Notes under the pieces: generated by a model
Told to the model about the DNA's origin: nothing
What the model saw: the letters and a program-made list of their open reading frames with translations, nothing else
The model's database searches: none
Position numbers and translations under genes: made by a program
NCBI GenBank assembly: GCA_020636955.1
Contig: JACJWY010000002.1
Span: 62,001-126,000 of the forward strand
From: Thermoleophilales bacterium
GTDB taxonomy: Bacteria > Actinomycetota > Thermoleophilia > Solirubrobacterales > 70-9
Direction: 5' to 3'
Length of the DNA: 64,000 nt
Shown here: piece by piece, positions 52,244-61,339 of the stretch
How the letters are laid out: every line of letters starts with the position of its first letter
How positions within the stretch are numbered: the first letter of the stretch is position 1

Positions 52244-52773
52244 TACTCGCCCTCTCCCCTGAGCGGGGTGCGGTCGATCGGCTCGGCCAGCAGCATTTCC
52301 TTGGTGAAGATCAGGTCCGAGCGGTTGTAGTCGGCCATCTCGTAGTCGTGGCCCATGGTGATCGCATCGAAGGGGCAGGCGATCTCGCAGTAGCCGCAGA
52401 AGATGCAGCGCGCGAGGTTGATCTCGTAGACCGCGGCGTAACGCTCGCCGCCGGATACCCGGTCCTCCGGATCGTTCTCGGCCGCCACAACGCGAATGCA
52501 CTCGGCCGGGCAGGCGGCAGCGCAAAGCGAGCAACCGACGCATTTCTCCAGCCCGGAATCCTCGAACTTATGCAGCTTGTGCCTTCCGCGGAAACGCGGA
52601 TAGACCGGGGTCTTCTCCTCCGGGTACTGGATGGTCACCGGCTTCTCGAAGAGCCGGCCCATGGTTGTGCGCAGGCCGCGCAGGGTCTCACCGAAAGCAC
52701 GGTATGCCCCACCCATGCCGCCGGGCTCGGGCCCGCGCGGAACCACCTTGATTTCGTCGGGACGAATGCTCAT
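52243..52773 (-). CDS. nuoI: NADH-quinone oxidoreductase subunit I
   Basis: The protein has 176 residues. Two ferredoxin-type 4Fe-4S motifs, CVGCSLCAAACPAEC and CIFCGYCEIACPFDA, hold clusters N6a and N6b, which pass electrons toward N2 in NuoB. It is peripheral-arm located next to NuoH. ATGA overlap with nuoH. Confidence 0.97.
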   Translation of the reverse strand: MSIRPDEIKVVPRGPEPGGMGGAYRAFGETLRGLRTTMGRLFEKPVTIQYPEEKTPVYPRFRGRHKLHKFEDSGLEKCVGCSLCAAACPAECIRVVAAENDPEDRVSGGERYAAVYEINLARCIFCGYCEIACPFDAITMGHDYEMADYNRSDLIFTKEMLLAEPIDRTPLRGEGE

Positions 52774-53786
52774 GTGACCACCACCAGCACCGCCGTCACG
52801 AGGACGTTCAGGGTCGCGAGCGGAAGCAGGATCTTCCAGCCGAAGCTCATCAGCTGGTCGTAGCGGAACCTCGGCAGGGTGGCGCGAATCCAGATGAAGA
52901 AGATGGTCAGGACGATCATCTTCAGGAGCATCCAGACGGGATCTAGTCCGGGCGGCCCGGGACCCATCCAGCCGCCGAGGAACATGGTCGAGGCGATGCC
53001 GGAGACGATCAGCATCTCCATGTACTCGGCGAACATGAAGGAGCCGAAGCGCATGCCGCCGTACTCGGTGCCGTAACCGGCGACCAGTTCGGCGTCGGCC
53101 TCGGGCAGGTCGAAGGGCGGGCGGTTGGTTTCCGCGAAACCGCCGACCAGGAAGATCAGGAAGCCGACAATCTGCGGTACCACGTACCAGACCTCACCCT
53201 GGGCCTTGACGATGTCGACCAGGGAAAGCGAGCCGGCCATCATCACCACGCCGAGCAGCGACAGGCCCATCGCGATCTCGTAGGAGATCAGCTGGGCGGC
53301 GGAGCGCATCGCGCCGAGGAACGAGTACTTGGAGCCGGAGGCCCAGCCGCCGAGCAGCAGACCGTAGAAGGCGATCGAACTGAAGGCGAAGAAGTAGAGG
53401 ATGCCGATCGGGACATCGATGCCGTAGAAGCCGACATCGCCCTGAACGTCCCCGAAGGGCAGGATCGCCAGGGTCAGGACCGCGGAGATGATGGTCAGGG
53501 CCGGGGCGATCTCGTAGAGGAACGGAACCGCGCCCTTCGGTCGGAAGGCCTGCTTGGAAAGCAGCTTGCCGACGTCGGCCAGCGGCTGGCCCAGCCCGTA
53601 GGGACCGACCCGGTTCGGCCCGTAGCGCTGCTGGAAGCGACCGAGCAGCTTGCGTTCGCCGAGCAGCAGCAGCGGTACCAGCGACAGGATCACGATGAAG
53701 ATGACCAGCGACTTGACGATCATGATCCAGGTCGCATCGACGAAGTTGGTGTCGGCCAGTGGCAGGCCCAGGACGAGATCCGGCAC
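52770..53786 (-). CDS. nuoH: NADH-quinone oxidoreductase subunit H
   Basis: The protein has 338 residues, eight helices, with the family signatures LLGERKLLGRFQQRYGPNRVGPYGLGQPLAD and ETNRPPFDLPEADAELVAGY. It forms the quinone entry channel and the first part of the charged axis. It starts at GTG in a TAGTG overlap with nuoG. Confidence 0.97.
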   Translation of the reverse strand: MPDLVLGLPLADTNFVDATWIMIVKSLVIFIVILSLVPLLLLGERKLLGRFQQRYGPNRVGPYGLGQPLADVGKLLSKQAFRPKGAVPFLYEIAPALTIISAVLTLAILPFGDVQGDVGFYGIDVPIGILYFFAFSSIAFYGLLLGGWASGSKYSFLGAMRSAAQLISYEIAMGLSLLGVVMMAGSLSLVDIVKAQGEVWYVVPQIVGFLIFLVGGFAETNRPPFDLPEADAELVAGYGTEYGGMRFGSFMFAEYMEMLIVSGIASTMFLGGWMGPGPPGLDPVWMLLKMIVLTIFFIWIRATLPRFRYDQLMSFGWKILLPLATLNVLVTAVLVVVT

Positions 53787-56317
53787 TACTCTCCCCCGTT
53801 CCCGGCCACGACTTCAAGCTTCGGGCTCGCCTTGCCAATTTCGACAACAGCAGGCTTGCCGTTGGTGAACACATTGGCATTCCCCTGCTGCGTGCCCTCC
53901 ATCAGGAAGCAGGTGCCCTCAGGCAGCGCCGCACGGATCGCCACAAATGCCGTGACTTCCGTATCCCCCGACTTCACTGCGACCTCATCACCCTTGCTCA
54001 AGCCCAGGCGCTCCGCGTCCGCCACCGAGACCTCAAGCCGCTGGGCCGGAATCAGATAACTCAGTGCTGGACTGAGATCCGTAGTGCTGTTCGCCCAAAG
54101 GTCGCGGTAGGTACCAAGGGTCAGCCCGTCTGTGGGGGCGGTCGCCTGGTGTTTCTCGTCCCCGTTGCCTTCAGCGGGGTCCGTGGGGGGTACCGGCGGA
54201 ACTCCCGGCGAAGTCCGGCCGACGGTGCCCCCCACGGACCCCGCCGCAGCGCCCGGGGACCAGGCCTCGGCTGCGGAACGGTCCTGCCAGCGGACTCCGC
54301 GGCCACCGATTTCCTGGTCGGTGAGACCGGCGTAGAAGGGAACTGCCTCAGTGATCTTCTGGAAGGCCTCGGGGACCGCGTGGATATCGGTTTCGTGACC
54401 CAAAGCGGCGGCGAGTTCGGCGAGGACGTGCCAGCCGCCGCGGATGTCGCCGGGGCGGGCGGCGGCGGGCCGGACACGCTGGAGGCGACCCTCGGTGTGG
54501 GTGATGGTGCCGTCCTTCTCGGCGTGGGACTCGAGCGGAAAGACGACGTCCGCGAATTCGGTGGTGTCGGTCGAGGCCATCGTGAAGTGGACAACAAAAT
54601 CGGCCGCACCGAGCGCACTGGCCCAGCCTTCGGTGTCCGGGAAGTCGCGCAGCGGATCGACTCCGTAAAGAATGACCGCCTTCACATCACCCGAAATCAG
54701 CCCGTCCTTGATGCTGTCGATGTCGCGACCGGCATCGACTTCGGAGAGGCCGGGACCGGCATCCGGCAGGCAGCCGACTTCCCGCAGGCCACGGGCGTTG
54801 GCCACGTCGGGGATTTCGATCAGACCGGATTCCTCCTGGCCGGCCAGGTTCAGGGCGTCGGCGAGTTCGAGCAGCGACTCGACCGCGGCCGGGCCGTTCT
54901 CACCGCGGCCGATTCGCTCGCCCCAGATCACCACGGTGTGTCCGGAATCCTTGAGCAGGCCGGCAATTCCTTCCTCAGACCCCGACTTGACCTCCTCCAG
55001 CAGCCCGGCGAGGTAACCGGCGGCGTCACCGGGCCTGATTCGGTCGACCTCGGTGGCTCCCCCGTCGAGAGCGGAGGGACGTTCGGTCGCGACGGCAAGG
55101 ACGGTGCGGTTGCGACGAACCGCCTTGCGAACCCGCAGGTCAAAGGCGGGGGCCGAGTGGATCGGGTCCGTGCCAAGCACCAGCACCACGTCGGCATGGT
55201 CGATGTCGGCGACCCGGGCCTGGGTGTCCGGGCCATCCAGGCGGATCCGCTGATCACGGCCGATGGTCGGCGCCTGACGCGAATCGATGTCACCCGAGCC
55301 GAGCCCGTTCCTGACCAGATCCTGCAGGATGAAGGCTTCCTCGTTGGAGGCGTCACCGACCAGGGCGGCGACCCTGCCGTCCGCTGCAGCCAGGCCGATC
55401 GAGGCCGCCTGAAGGGCGTCGGCCCACTTCGCCGGTACAGGATGACCGTCGATGTAGCGGAGCGGGTTCATCACCCGGTCCTGCGAGTACATCGCCTGGA
55501 AGCCGTAACGCCCGCGGTCGCAGAGCCAGCCGTCGTCAACGGCGTCGTTCTGGCGGTCGAGTACGCGCTTGACCTGCTCGTCGCGGATCGTGAAGCTGAC
55601 GTTGCATTGGCTGGGGCAAAGGGTGCAGACGGAACCGCCCTGCTCGATGTCCCAGGGCCGGGCCTGAAAGCGGTAGGTGTAGGAGGTCAGGGCGCCAACC
55701 GGGCAGAGTTCGGTGATGTTGCCCTGGAACGGGGCGATGTACGGGCGATCGTCGAAGGTGCCGATGTAGGAATCGGCGCCACGCTCGAGCAGCTGCAGCT
55801 GCCCGTCCTCGGAGACTTCCTGACTGAAGCGGGCGCAGCGGTAGCAGAGGATGCAGCGCTCGCGGTCGATCGCGATCAGCGGCGAAAGCGGAACCGGCTT
55901 CTCGAAATGACGTTTGGTGTCGACCACGCGGCTGCGGTCGTTGCCCCAGCCCATCGATATGTCCTGCAGCGGGCATTCGCCGCCCTTGTCACAAACCGGG
56001 CAGTCGAGCGGATGGTTGACCAGGAGGAACTCGACCACCGCGTTCTGGGCTTCCTTGACCTGATCGGTCCGGGTGTGGACGACCATGCCGTCACGAACCG
56101 GGGTCGAACAGGCCGTCTGGAGTTTCGGGATGCCCTCGATCTCGACCAGGCACATGCGGCAGGCGCCGACCGGCTCGCCAAGCTTCGGCTCGTAACAGAA
56201 GACCGGGATTTCGATGTCACCGAGCTTGGCCGCATCGACCAGCATCGTCCCCTCGACCGCTTCGATCTCGCGGCCATCAACGGTAAGGGTGATCAGATTC
56301 CGCTTCGGAGCCGGCAT
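53786..56317 (-). CDS. nuoG: NADH-quinone oxidoreductase subunit G, with hairpin-element insert
   Basis: The protein has 843 residues. N-terminal iron-sulfur sites: CYEPKLGEPVGACRMC (2Fe-2S), CDKGGECPLQD with His before it, CILCYRCARF, and the extra 4Fe-4S site CTLCPSQC with a later Cys (GWLCDRGRYG). The rest is a molybdopterin-oxidoreductase-like domain. Residues about 691-714 (GSVGGTVGRTSPGVPP region) are encoded by a 71-base palindromic element and stand out as Gly/Pro/Thr-rich. NuoG joins the NADH-dehydrogenase module to the rest of complex I. Confidence 0.96.
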   Translation of the reverse strand: MPAPKRNLITLTVDGREIEAVEGTMLVDAAKLGDIEIPVFCYEPKLGEPVGACRMCLVEIEGIPKLQTACSTPVRDGMVVHTRTDQVKEAQNAVVEFLLVNHPLDCPVCDKGGECPLQDISMGWGNDRSRVVDTKRHFEKPVPLSPLIAIDRERCILCYRCARFSQEVSEDGQLQLLERGADSYIGTFDDRPYIAPFQGNITELCPVGALTSYTYRFQARPWDIEQGGSVCTLCPSQCNVSFTIRDEQVKRVLDRQNDAVDDGWLCDRGRYGFQAMYSQDRVMNPLRYIDGHPVPAKWADALQAASIGLAAADGRVAALVGDASNEEAFILQDLVRNGLGSGDIDSRQAPTIGRDQRIRLDGPDTQARVADIDHADVVLVLGTDPIHSAPAFDLRVRKAVRRNRTVLAVATERPSALDGGATEVDRIRPGDAAGYLAGLLEEVKSGSEEGIAGLLKDSGHTVVIWGERIGRGENGPAAVESLLELADALNLAGQEESGLIEIPDVANARGLREVGCLPDAGPGLSEVDAGRDIDSIKDGLISGDVKAVILYGVDPLRDFPDTEGWASALGAADFVVHFTMASTDTTEFADVVFPLESHAEKDGTITHTEGRLQRVRPAAARPGDIRGGWHVLAELAAALGHETDIHAVPEAFQKITEAVPFYAGLTDQEIGGRGVRWQDRSAAEAWSPGAAAGSVGGTVGRTSPGVPPVPPTDPAEGNGDEKHQATAPTDGLTLGTYRDLWANSTTDLSPALSYLIPAQRLEVSVADAERLGLSKGDEVAVKSGDTEVTAFVAIRAALPEGTCFLMEGTQQGNANVFTNGKPAVVEIGKASPKLEVVAGNGGE
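54174..54244. repeat. Palindromic element copy in nuoG
   Basis: Arms of 21 bases (54174-54194 and 54224-54244) pair with one mismatch around a 29-base core (54195-54223) that begins GGCGGAACTCCC and ends GGCCGAC. The core is identical to the one in nuoF. The arm sequence differs from nuoF at many positions yet remains self-complementary. Read in frame as part of NuoG. Confidence 0.9.
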
Positions 56318-57807
56318 CAGCCACCACTCCCGTCCGGAATGGAGCGGCCAGCAAGCCGTTCCCTTCGCAGAGTTTCCGGACTTGCGCCACCAGGCCCGGG
56401 TTCATCGCCAGAAGGAACATCCCGCCCGGGAGATGAAGCCGGGTCCGCCGGGGATCCCGGCGGAACTCCCGGCGAAGTCCGGCCGACGGGATCCCCGGCG
56501 GACCCGGCCCCGACACCCGCGAGCTCCTCCACCGGCATCGACCAGGCCTTCGCGGCTTCGGAGGCAATCGTCTCTTCAAACTCGTCCCGGAACTTGTTGA
56601 CCATCGAACTGACCGGCATTGCCATCGCATCGCCGAGCACGCAAAGGCAGTGGCCCATGATGTTGTCCTGAACCGAGGAAATGATGTCGAGATCCATCGG
56701 GGTCGCCTCGCCGGTGCAGACCCGTTCCAGCATCTTCTCTGTCCAGTTGGTGCCCTCGCGGCAGGGGGTGCATTTACCGCAGGACTCGTGCCGGTAGAAG
56801 TGGGCGGTCCGCAGCGCCATCCGCGGGATCGAGACCGAGTCGTCGGCGACAATTATCGAACCGGACCCAAGCATCGAACCGGCCTCGGCCATCGCCTCGA
56901 ACGAATAGGGAAGGTCGAATTCGGCCGGAGTGAGCACCGGCGAGGAGGAACCACCGGGATAGAAGGCGGTGATCTCGTGGCCGTCGAGCGGGCCCCCGGC
57001 GAGTCCGAAGATCAAGTCGCGCAGCGAAACACCGAGTTCGACCTCGTAATTGCCGGGACGCTTGACACAGCCGGAAATCGAGACGACCTTGGTGCCGGGT
57101 GACTGCTCGGTGCCGAAGCTCTTGAACCAGTCTGCTCCATTGGCCACGATGTGGCTGACGTTGCTGAGGGTCTCGACATTGTTGATCAGGGTCGGGCCGC
57201 CGTAAAGGCCCTGGACGGCCGGGAACGGCGGCTTCAGGCGGGGATTGCCGCGCTTTCCTTCGAGGGCGTCGAGCAAGGCGGTTTCCTCGCCGCAGATGTA
57301 GGCGCCGGCCCCGCGATGGACGACGAGATCGAGGTTGAAGCCGGAACCGAGAATGTTCTGGCCGAGATAGCCCGCCTCGTAAGCCTCCTCGACGGCCCGA
57401 TCGAGGATGTCGGCCTGATCGTCGTATTCGCCGCGGATGAAGATGAAGGCGTGAACGATTCCGGCGGCAAAGCTGGAGATGATGATTCCCTCGATCAGCT
57501 GATGCGGATTGCGCTGCATCAGCTCGCGGTCCTTGAAGGCCCCCGGCTCGGATTCGTCGGCGTTGCAGCAGAGGTACTTGGCGTCGTTGGTATGGGGAAG
57601 AAACGAAACCTTCTTGCCCATCGAGAATCCGGCACCGCCGCGGCCGCGCAGACCGGAATCCTCGAGCTCATTGACGATCCACTCGGGTTCGATCTCCTTC
57701 AGCGCCTTCTTCATGACCTCGTAGCCGCCGTAGGACTCGTAACCGGCGAGGGTGGCCATCTTCGGATCCTCGGCATGCCGGAGCAGGATGCGGGTTTCCT
57801 CGATCAC
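56317..57807 (-). CDS. nuoF: NADH-quinone oxidoreductase subunit F, with hairpin-element insert
   Basis: The protein has 496 residues. The FMN/NADH site shows GRGGAGFSMGKK and CNADESEPGAFKDR; the 4Fe-4S N3 site is ESCGKCTPCREG with a later Cys (HCLCVLGD). It accepts hydride from NADH and starts electron transfer. The C-terminal 60-65 residues are not typical: residues about 433-456 (AGSAGDPVGRTSPGVPPG) come from a 71-base palindromic element and resemble the NuoG insert. Start GTG in a GTGA overlap with nuoE. Confidence 0.96.
   Translation of the reverse strand: MIEETRILLRHAEDPKMATLAGYESYGGYEVMKKALKEIEPEWIVNELEDSGLRGRGGAGFSMGKKVSFLPHTNDAKYLCCNADESEPGAFKDRELMQRNPHQLIEGIIISSFAAGIVHAFIFIRGEYDDQADILDRAVEEAYEAGYLGQNILGSGFNLDLVVHRGAGAYICGEETALLDALEGKRGNPRLKPPFPAVQGLYGGPTLINNVETLSNVSHIVANGADWFKSFGTEQSPGTKVVSISGCVKRPGNYEVELGVSLRDLIFGLAGGPLDGHEITAFYPGGSSSPVLTPAEFDLPYSFEAMAEAGSMLGSGSIIVADDSVSIPRMALRTAHFYRHESCGKCTPCREGTNWTEKMLERVCTGEATPMDLDIISSVQDNIMGHCLCVLGDAMAMPVSSMVNKFRDEFEETIASEAAKAWSMPVEELAGVGAGSAGDPVGRTSPGVPPGSPADPASSPGRDVPSGDEPGPGGASPETLRRERLAGRSIPDGSGG
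56438..56508. repeat. Palindromic element copy in nuoF
   Basis: Perfect 21-base inverted repeat (56438-56458 and 56488-56508) around the 29-base core (56459-56487), the best-preserved copy. The core begins GGCGGAACTCCC and is identical to the nuoG copy and, inverted, to the first nuoC copy. Read in frame in the NuoF C terminus. Confidence 0.92.
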
Positions 57808-58559
57808 CGGTTCGGCCCCTTCCCTTCGGTCACCCGGGGATCGGTCGACTCGGCGACCCCGCCGGCCAGCCCGCGCCTCTCCAGGGCCTTCTCCGGAAGG
57901 ACTTCCTCACCAGCCTCGAGCTGGTCGACGATTCTCGCGGCATCGCCATTTTCCAGCGGCCCGAAGTAGCGCTCATCGACCGAGGCCATCGGAGCGAGGT
58001 CACAGGCGCCGAGGCATTCGAAGCCGGAAACCAGGACCTTGCCGTCTTCGGAGAGTGAGCCCCCGTGGCCAGCTGCTTCACGATCCGCACCGGTCTTCTC
58101 GCAGAATGAATCGAGCAATTCGTCGCCGCCCCGCATCCAGCAGGCAAGGTTGGTGCAGACCAGTACCTGATGCTCACCCTGGGGACTGGTCCTGAGCAGG
58201 TCATAGAAGGAGGCGACCGATTCCAGGTAGGCGGGCGTCACCTGCATCACGCAGGCAGCCTGGACGATCCCCTCCGGGGTGCACCAGCCGTAGCGCCGCT
58301 GGATGATCCACAGCACCGGGATCGCCGCCGACTTCGGACTGCCGCTGTTTTCGCTGTCCGGATACTTGTCGACCACGGTCTGGATCTGTTCACGAAGATC
58401 CTCCGGCACCTCGACTTCGGCCGGATCGGGAACCTGTTCCGGATCGCCGACCGGCAGGCGCCCGGTCGTGTTGGCAATGTCCTTCGGCAGTCCGGGCGGG
58501 ACGAAGTCCTCCGGCTCGGCGTTTCGCGGATCGAAATCCGAGGGCATCACGGGAGTCAT
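57804..58559 (-). CDS. nuoE: NADH-quinone oxidoreductase subunit E
   Basis: The protein has 251 residues, longer than usual because of an acidic, Pro-rich N-terminal region (about 1-60) and a C-terminal extension. The 2Fe-2S thioredoxin-like core uses Cys in CTNLACW and GFECLGACDLAP (CxxxxC...CxxxC). It works with NuoF to transfer electrons from FMN. ATGA overlap with nuoD. Confidence 0.96.
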   Translation of the reverse strand: MTPVMPSDFDPRNAEPEDFVPPGLPKDIANTTGRLPVGDPEQVPDPAEVEVPEDLREQIQTVVDKYPDSENSGSPKSAAIPVLWIIQRRYGWCTPEGIVQAACVMQVTPAYLESVASFYDLLRTSPQGEHQVLVCTNLACWMRGGDELLDSFCEKTGADREAAGHGGSLSEDGKVLVSGFECLGACDLAPMASVDERYFGPLENGDAARIVDQLEAGEEVLPEKALERRGLAGGVAESTDPRVTEGKGPNR

Positions 58560-59878
58560 CGGTCGATGCCTCCCAGGATCGGGTCCAGCATGGCCAGGGT
58601 CTGGATCAGGTCGGCCACATACTCGCCGATCGTCATGTCGGCCAGGGCTTGAAGATTTACGAAGGATGGTTCGCGGAAGTGGACTCGGGCCGGCTTCGAC
58701 GAACCGTCCGCCATCACAAAGCAGCCGAGCTCGCCTCGGGGCGACTCGACCGGGTTGTACACCTCGCCCGGTTCGACCCGGAATCCCTCGGTGACCAGCT
58801 TGAAGTGATGGATCAGCGACTCCATAGAAGTCGAGAGTTCGGCCCGCGGGGGCAGCGCGTACTTGCGGTCATCGGCCACCCACGGTCCTTCAGGCAGACC
58901 GTCGAGGATCTGCTCGATGATCTTCAGCGATTCCTTCATCTCGGTCAGCCGGACCCGGTACCGGTCGTAACCGTCACCGACCGTGCCCACGGGCACGTCG
59001 AAATCGAGCTCGGGATAGGCGAGGTATTCGCCTTCCTTGCGCAGGTCCCACGGATCTCCAGCCGCCCGTAGCAGAGGCCCGGTGACTCCCAGTTCGACCA
59101 GCCTCTCCCTGGAGACCACGCCGACGTCCTTGGTCCGGATCAGGAAGATCTCGTTCTTGTCAAGCAGCGACTCGTACTGGTGGATGCCGGTCTTCAATTG
59201 TTCGACCGTCTTTCGCACCTTCTGCTCGAAACCGGCCGGGATGTCCTCGGCGACCCCTCCGATCTGGAAGTACCGGGTGTGCATCCGCTGGCCGGTCGAC
59301 ATCTCGAAAGTGTCAAGCACCCGGTCGCGGTCGCGGAAGCAGTAGAAGTAAACGCCCATTGCCCCGAGGTCGAGGGCGGAGGTGCCAAGCCAGACCAGAT
59401 GTGAATGGATGCGGTTCAGCTCCATGTGGAGCACTCGCAGCCATTGCGCACGGCGCGGAACCTCAAGACCGATCAGCTGCTCGACCGCGCCGACGTAGGC
59501 CTGCATGTTGAAGAAGTAGGAGAGGTAATCCATCCGTTCCACGAACGGGATTACCTTCCAGTACTGCATGGTCTCGCAGGACTTCTCGATGCCGGTGTGG
59601 ACATAACCGATCACCGGCTTCAGATCCTTTACAACCTCGCCTTCCAGATCGACCACCAGTCGCAGCACCCCGTGCGTAGCCGGGTGATGGGGGCCCATGT
59701 TGACGGTGAGCATCTCCTGCTCGGGTTCGAGTTCGAACTCGACCCCGGGGATCCGCTCGGACAGCTCGGTCGTGAAGTCCGAAACCGTGATTTCCTCGTC
59801 CCGCAGCGTCCCGGCCGCGCCCATCGCTCCGGCCTGGCGCAGTTCGCGGTCGTGAAGGGTGTCTTCGACGCGGGCCAT
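58556..59878 (-). CDS. nuoD: NADH-quinone oxidoreductase subunit D
   Basis: ATG 59878 forms a TGATG junction with nuoC, giving 440 residues; GTG 59887 is an alternative. The 49-kDa subunit signatures are MGPHHPATHGVLRLVVDLEGE, GYVHTGIEKSCE, RAQWLRVLHMELNRIHSHLVWLG and ELGCFVMADGSSKPARV. With NuoB and NuoH it makes the quinone-binding pocket. The N-terminal 55 residues are extra. Confidence 0.97.
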   Translation of the reverse strand: MARVEDTLHDRELRQAGAMGAAGTLRDEEITVSDFTTELSERIPGVEFELEPEQEMLTVNMGPHHPATHGVLRLVVDLEGEVVKDLKPVIGYVHTGIEKSCETMQYWKVIPFVERMDYLSYFFNMQAYVGAVEQLIGLEVPRRAQWLRVLHMELNRIHSHLVWLGTSALDLGAMGVYFYCFRDRDRVLDTFEMSTGQRMHTRYFQIGGVAEDIPAGFEQKVRKTVEQLKTGIHQYESLLDKNEIFLIRTKDVGVVSRERLVELGVTGPLLRAAGDPWDLRKEGEYLAYPELDFDVPVGTVGDGYDRYRVRLTEMKESLKIIEQILDGLPEGPWVADDRKYALPPRAELSTSMESLIHHFKLVTEGFRVEPGEVYNPVESPRGELGCFVMADGSSKPARVHFREPSFVNLQALADMTIGEYVADLIQTLAMLDPILGGIDR

Positions 59879-60636
59879 CACTGCCACCAGCCCGGATTGG
59901 TCACTTCGTCACGGGTGAAGATCACCGGTTCGCCACCGACCGGGAAGTCGCGGCGCTGTGGCCAGCCGACATAGTCCTCCGGCATCAGGATCCTTCTCAG
60001 GTCCGGGTGGCCGTCAAACACGATGCCGAAGAAGTCGTAGACCTCGCGCTCCTGGAAGTCGGCGGTCGGAAACAAGTCCACGACCGACGGCACCACCGGC
60101 AACAACTCCCCGTCGATCTCCATCACAGCGGCGGGGGCGGTCACCGTTGGGGATCCCGTCGGCCGGACTTCGCCGGGAGTTCCGCCGAGAGTTCCGCCGG
60201 GACCCCCAACGGCAACCGCCTCCGAAGTCTGGCCAGACCCGTTCCCGCTGACTGCGGTGGAGTCCGTGGGGGGTGTTCCCGGAACTCCCGGTCCCGCAGG
60301 GAGCCGGCCGGGGACATCCCCCACGGACTCCGCCCCCGCCTCGGGATCCGGAATGACGGCCTTGACGCGGAGGCGTTCGTAGCGTTCGCGGTTGAGGAGT
60401 TCGTAATGGACTGCGAAGCGAGGGGTGAGGGGGAAATGGTCGGCTCCGTGGACCGAGCTGAGGAAGGTGTACTCCTGGCCCGGGGTCTCCTTGAGCCAGG
60501 TCAGCACCTCGACCACCTTTGAAGGATCGATGATCAGAGCCGCCTGTTCCCGGTCAAAGCTCGTGTCCAGCACGGCCCCCGGGTGTTCGCGGTTGATCTC
60601 GGCGAGGATCAGTTCCAGTCCGGGCGCGTCAGGCAC
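59878..60636 (-). CDS. nuoC: NADH-quinone oxidoreductase subunit C, enlarged by two hairpin elements
   Basis: GTG 60636 follows GGAGG and overlaps nuoB by 8 bases; the frame runs further upstream inside nuoB but that is not coding. The 252-residue protein has the 30-kDa subunit core split in two: LTWLKETPGQEYTFLSSVHGADHFP (about 38-62) and FPTADFQEREVYDFFGIVFDGHPDLRRILMPEDYVGWPQRRDFP (about 186-230). Between them, residues about 101-166 are Gly/Pro/Thr-rich and are encoded by two palindromic elements. The family core has no such insert, so the loop probably projects from the surface. Confidence 0.93.
   Translation of the reverse strand: MPDAPGLELILAEINREHPGAVLDTSFDREQAALIIDPSKVVEVLTWLKETPGQEYTFLSSVHGADHFPLTPRFAVHYELLNRERYERLRVKAVIPDPEAGAESVGDVPGRLPAGPGVPGTPPTDSTAVSGNGSGQTSEAVAVGGPGGTLGGTPGEVRPTGSPTVTAPAAVMEIDGELLPVVPSVVDLFPTADFQEREVYDFFGIVFDGHPDLRRILMPEDYVGWPQRRDFPVGGEPVIFTRDEVTNPGWWQ
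60137..60219. repeat. Palindromic element copy 1 in nuoC (inverted)
   Basis: Arms of 21 bases (60137-60157 and 60199-60219; 18 of 21 pair) enclose the inverted 29-base core (60158-60186), identical to nuoF and nuoG when reversed, plus 12 extra bases (60187-60198) that repeat the core end GGGAGTTCCGCC with one change. Total 83 bases, read in frame. Confidence 0.88.
60257..60333. repeat. Palindromic element copy 2 in nuoC (divergent)
   Basis: Arms of 24 bases (60257-60280 and 60310-60333; 21 of 24 pair) with a middle that retains CGGAACTCCCGG and CCGGCCG in the same orientation as the nuoG core but with a different centre. Its arms share GTCCGTGGGGGG with the nuoG copy. Read in frame. Confidence 0.8.
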
Positions 60637-61339
60637 CAAGGACCTCCCGGGCCTTCGCGTAGGCCTCGAGCGCCTCTTCGGACGGCCTCGATGCCGGCCC
60701 GCCACGTGCCCACTCTTCGGTTCCGTGGGCGTTGTAGCGGCTCCTCCACCCGGGATCCGGGTTGCCCATGATCTTCTGCTGGAGCTTGGTGAAGCCGTAA
60801 AGCAGCGCTTCGGGGCGAGGCGGGCAGCCCGGCACGTGGACGTCAACCGGCATGAATTTGTCTGCCCCCTGAACCACTGCATAGTTCTGGAACATGCCGC
60901 CGGAGGACGAGCAGGCGCCCATCGAGATCGCCCATTTCGGTTCCAGCATCTGGTCGTAGATGCGGCGGACCACCGGGGCCATCTTGATCGAGACACGGCC
61001 GGAAAGGATCAGAAGGTCGGCCTGGCGCGGCGAGGCGCGGAAGGCCTCGGCGCCGAAGCGAGCGATGTCGTAGCGCGGCGAAACGGTGGACATCATCTCG
61101 ATCGCGCAGCAGGCAAGGCCGAAGGTGGCGGGGAAGATCGAATGGGCGCGGGCCGAGTTCAGAACCTTCTCGAGGGTGGTGGTGACCACTCTTTCCTCGA
61201 CGTACTTGTCGAGATCCTCGCCGGTGAGATCCCCGCGCAGCATGTCCCGGGCCTTGAGCTGGCGGGCTCGCAACTCCTCCGGGGATTTCGGTTGCTCGAG
61301 CGGGGCGTGGACGCGGAGCTTCTGGCGTTCTATCTCCAA
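60629..61339 (-). CDS. nuoB: NADH-quinone oxidoreductase subunit B
   Basis: The protein has 236 residues. Cluster N2 ligands: the tandem Cys in FGLACCAIEMM, the Cys in MGACSSSGGMF and in VHVPGCPPRPEAL. N2 reduces quinone at the NuoB-NuoD interface. The N-terminal 45 residues and C-terminal 40 residues extend the usual core. It overlaps nuoA by 10 bases. Confidence 0.97.
   Translation of the reverse strand: MEIERQKLRVHAPLEQPKSPEELRARQLKARDMLRGDLTGEDLDKYVEERVVTTTLEKVLNSARAHSIFPATFGLACCAIEMMSTVSPRYDIARFGAEAFRASPRQADLLILSGRVSIKMAPVVRRIYDQMLEPKWAISMGACSSSGGMFQNYAVVQGADKFMPVDVHVPGCPPRPEALLYGFTKLQQKIMGNPDPGWRSRYNAHGTEEWARGGPASRPSEEALEAYAKAREVLGA

Noticed and set aside
53759..56671. Very long open frame on the plus strand opposite nuoG and nuoF
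   Set aside because: It is antisense to genes with clear family motifs and has no recognisable domain; long shadow frames are expected at this GC content.
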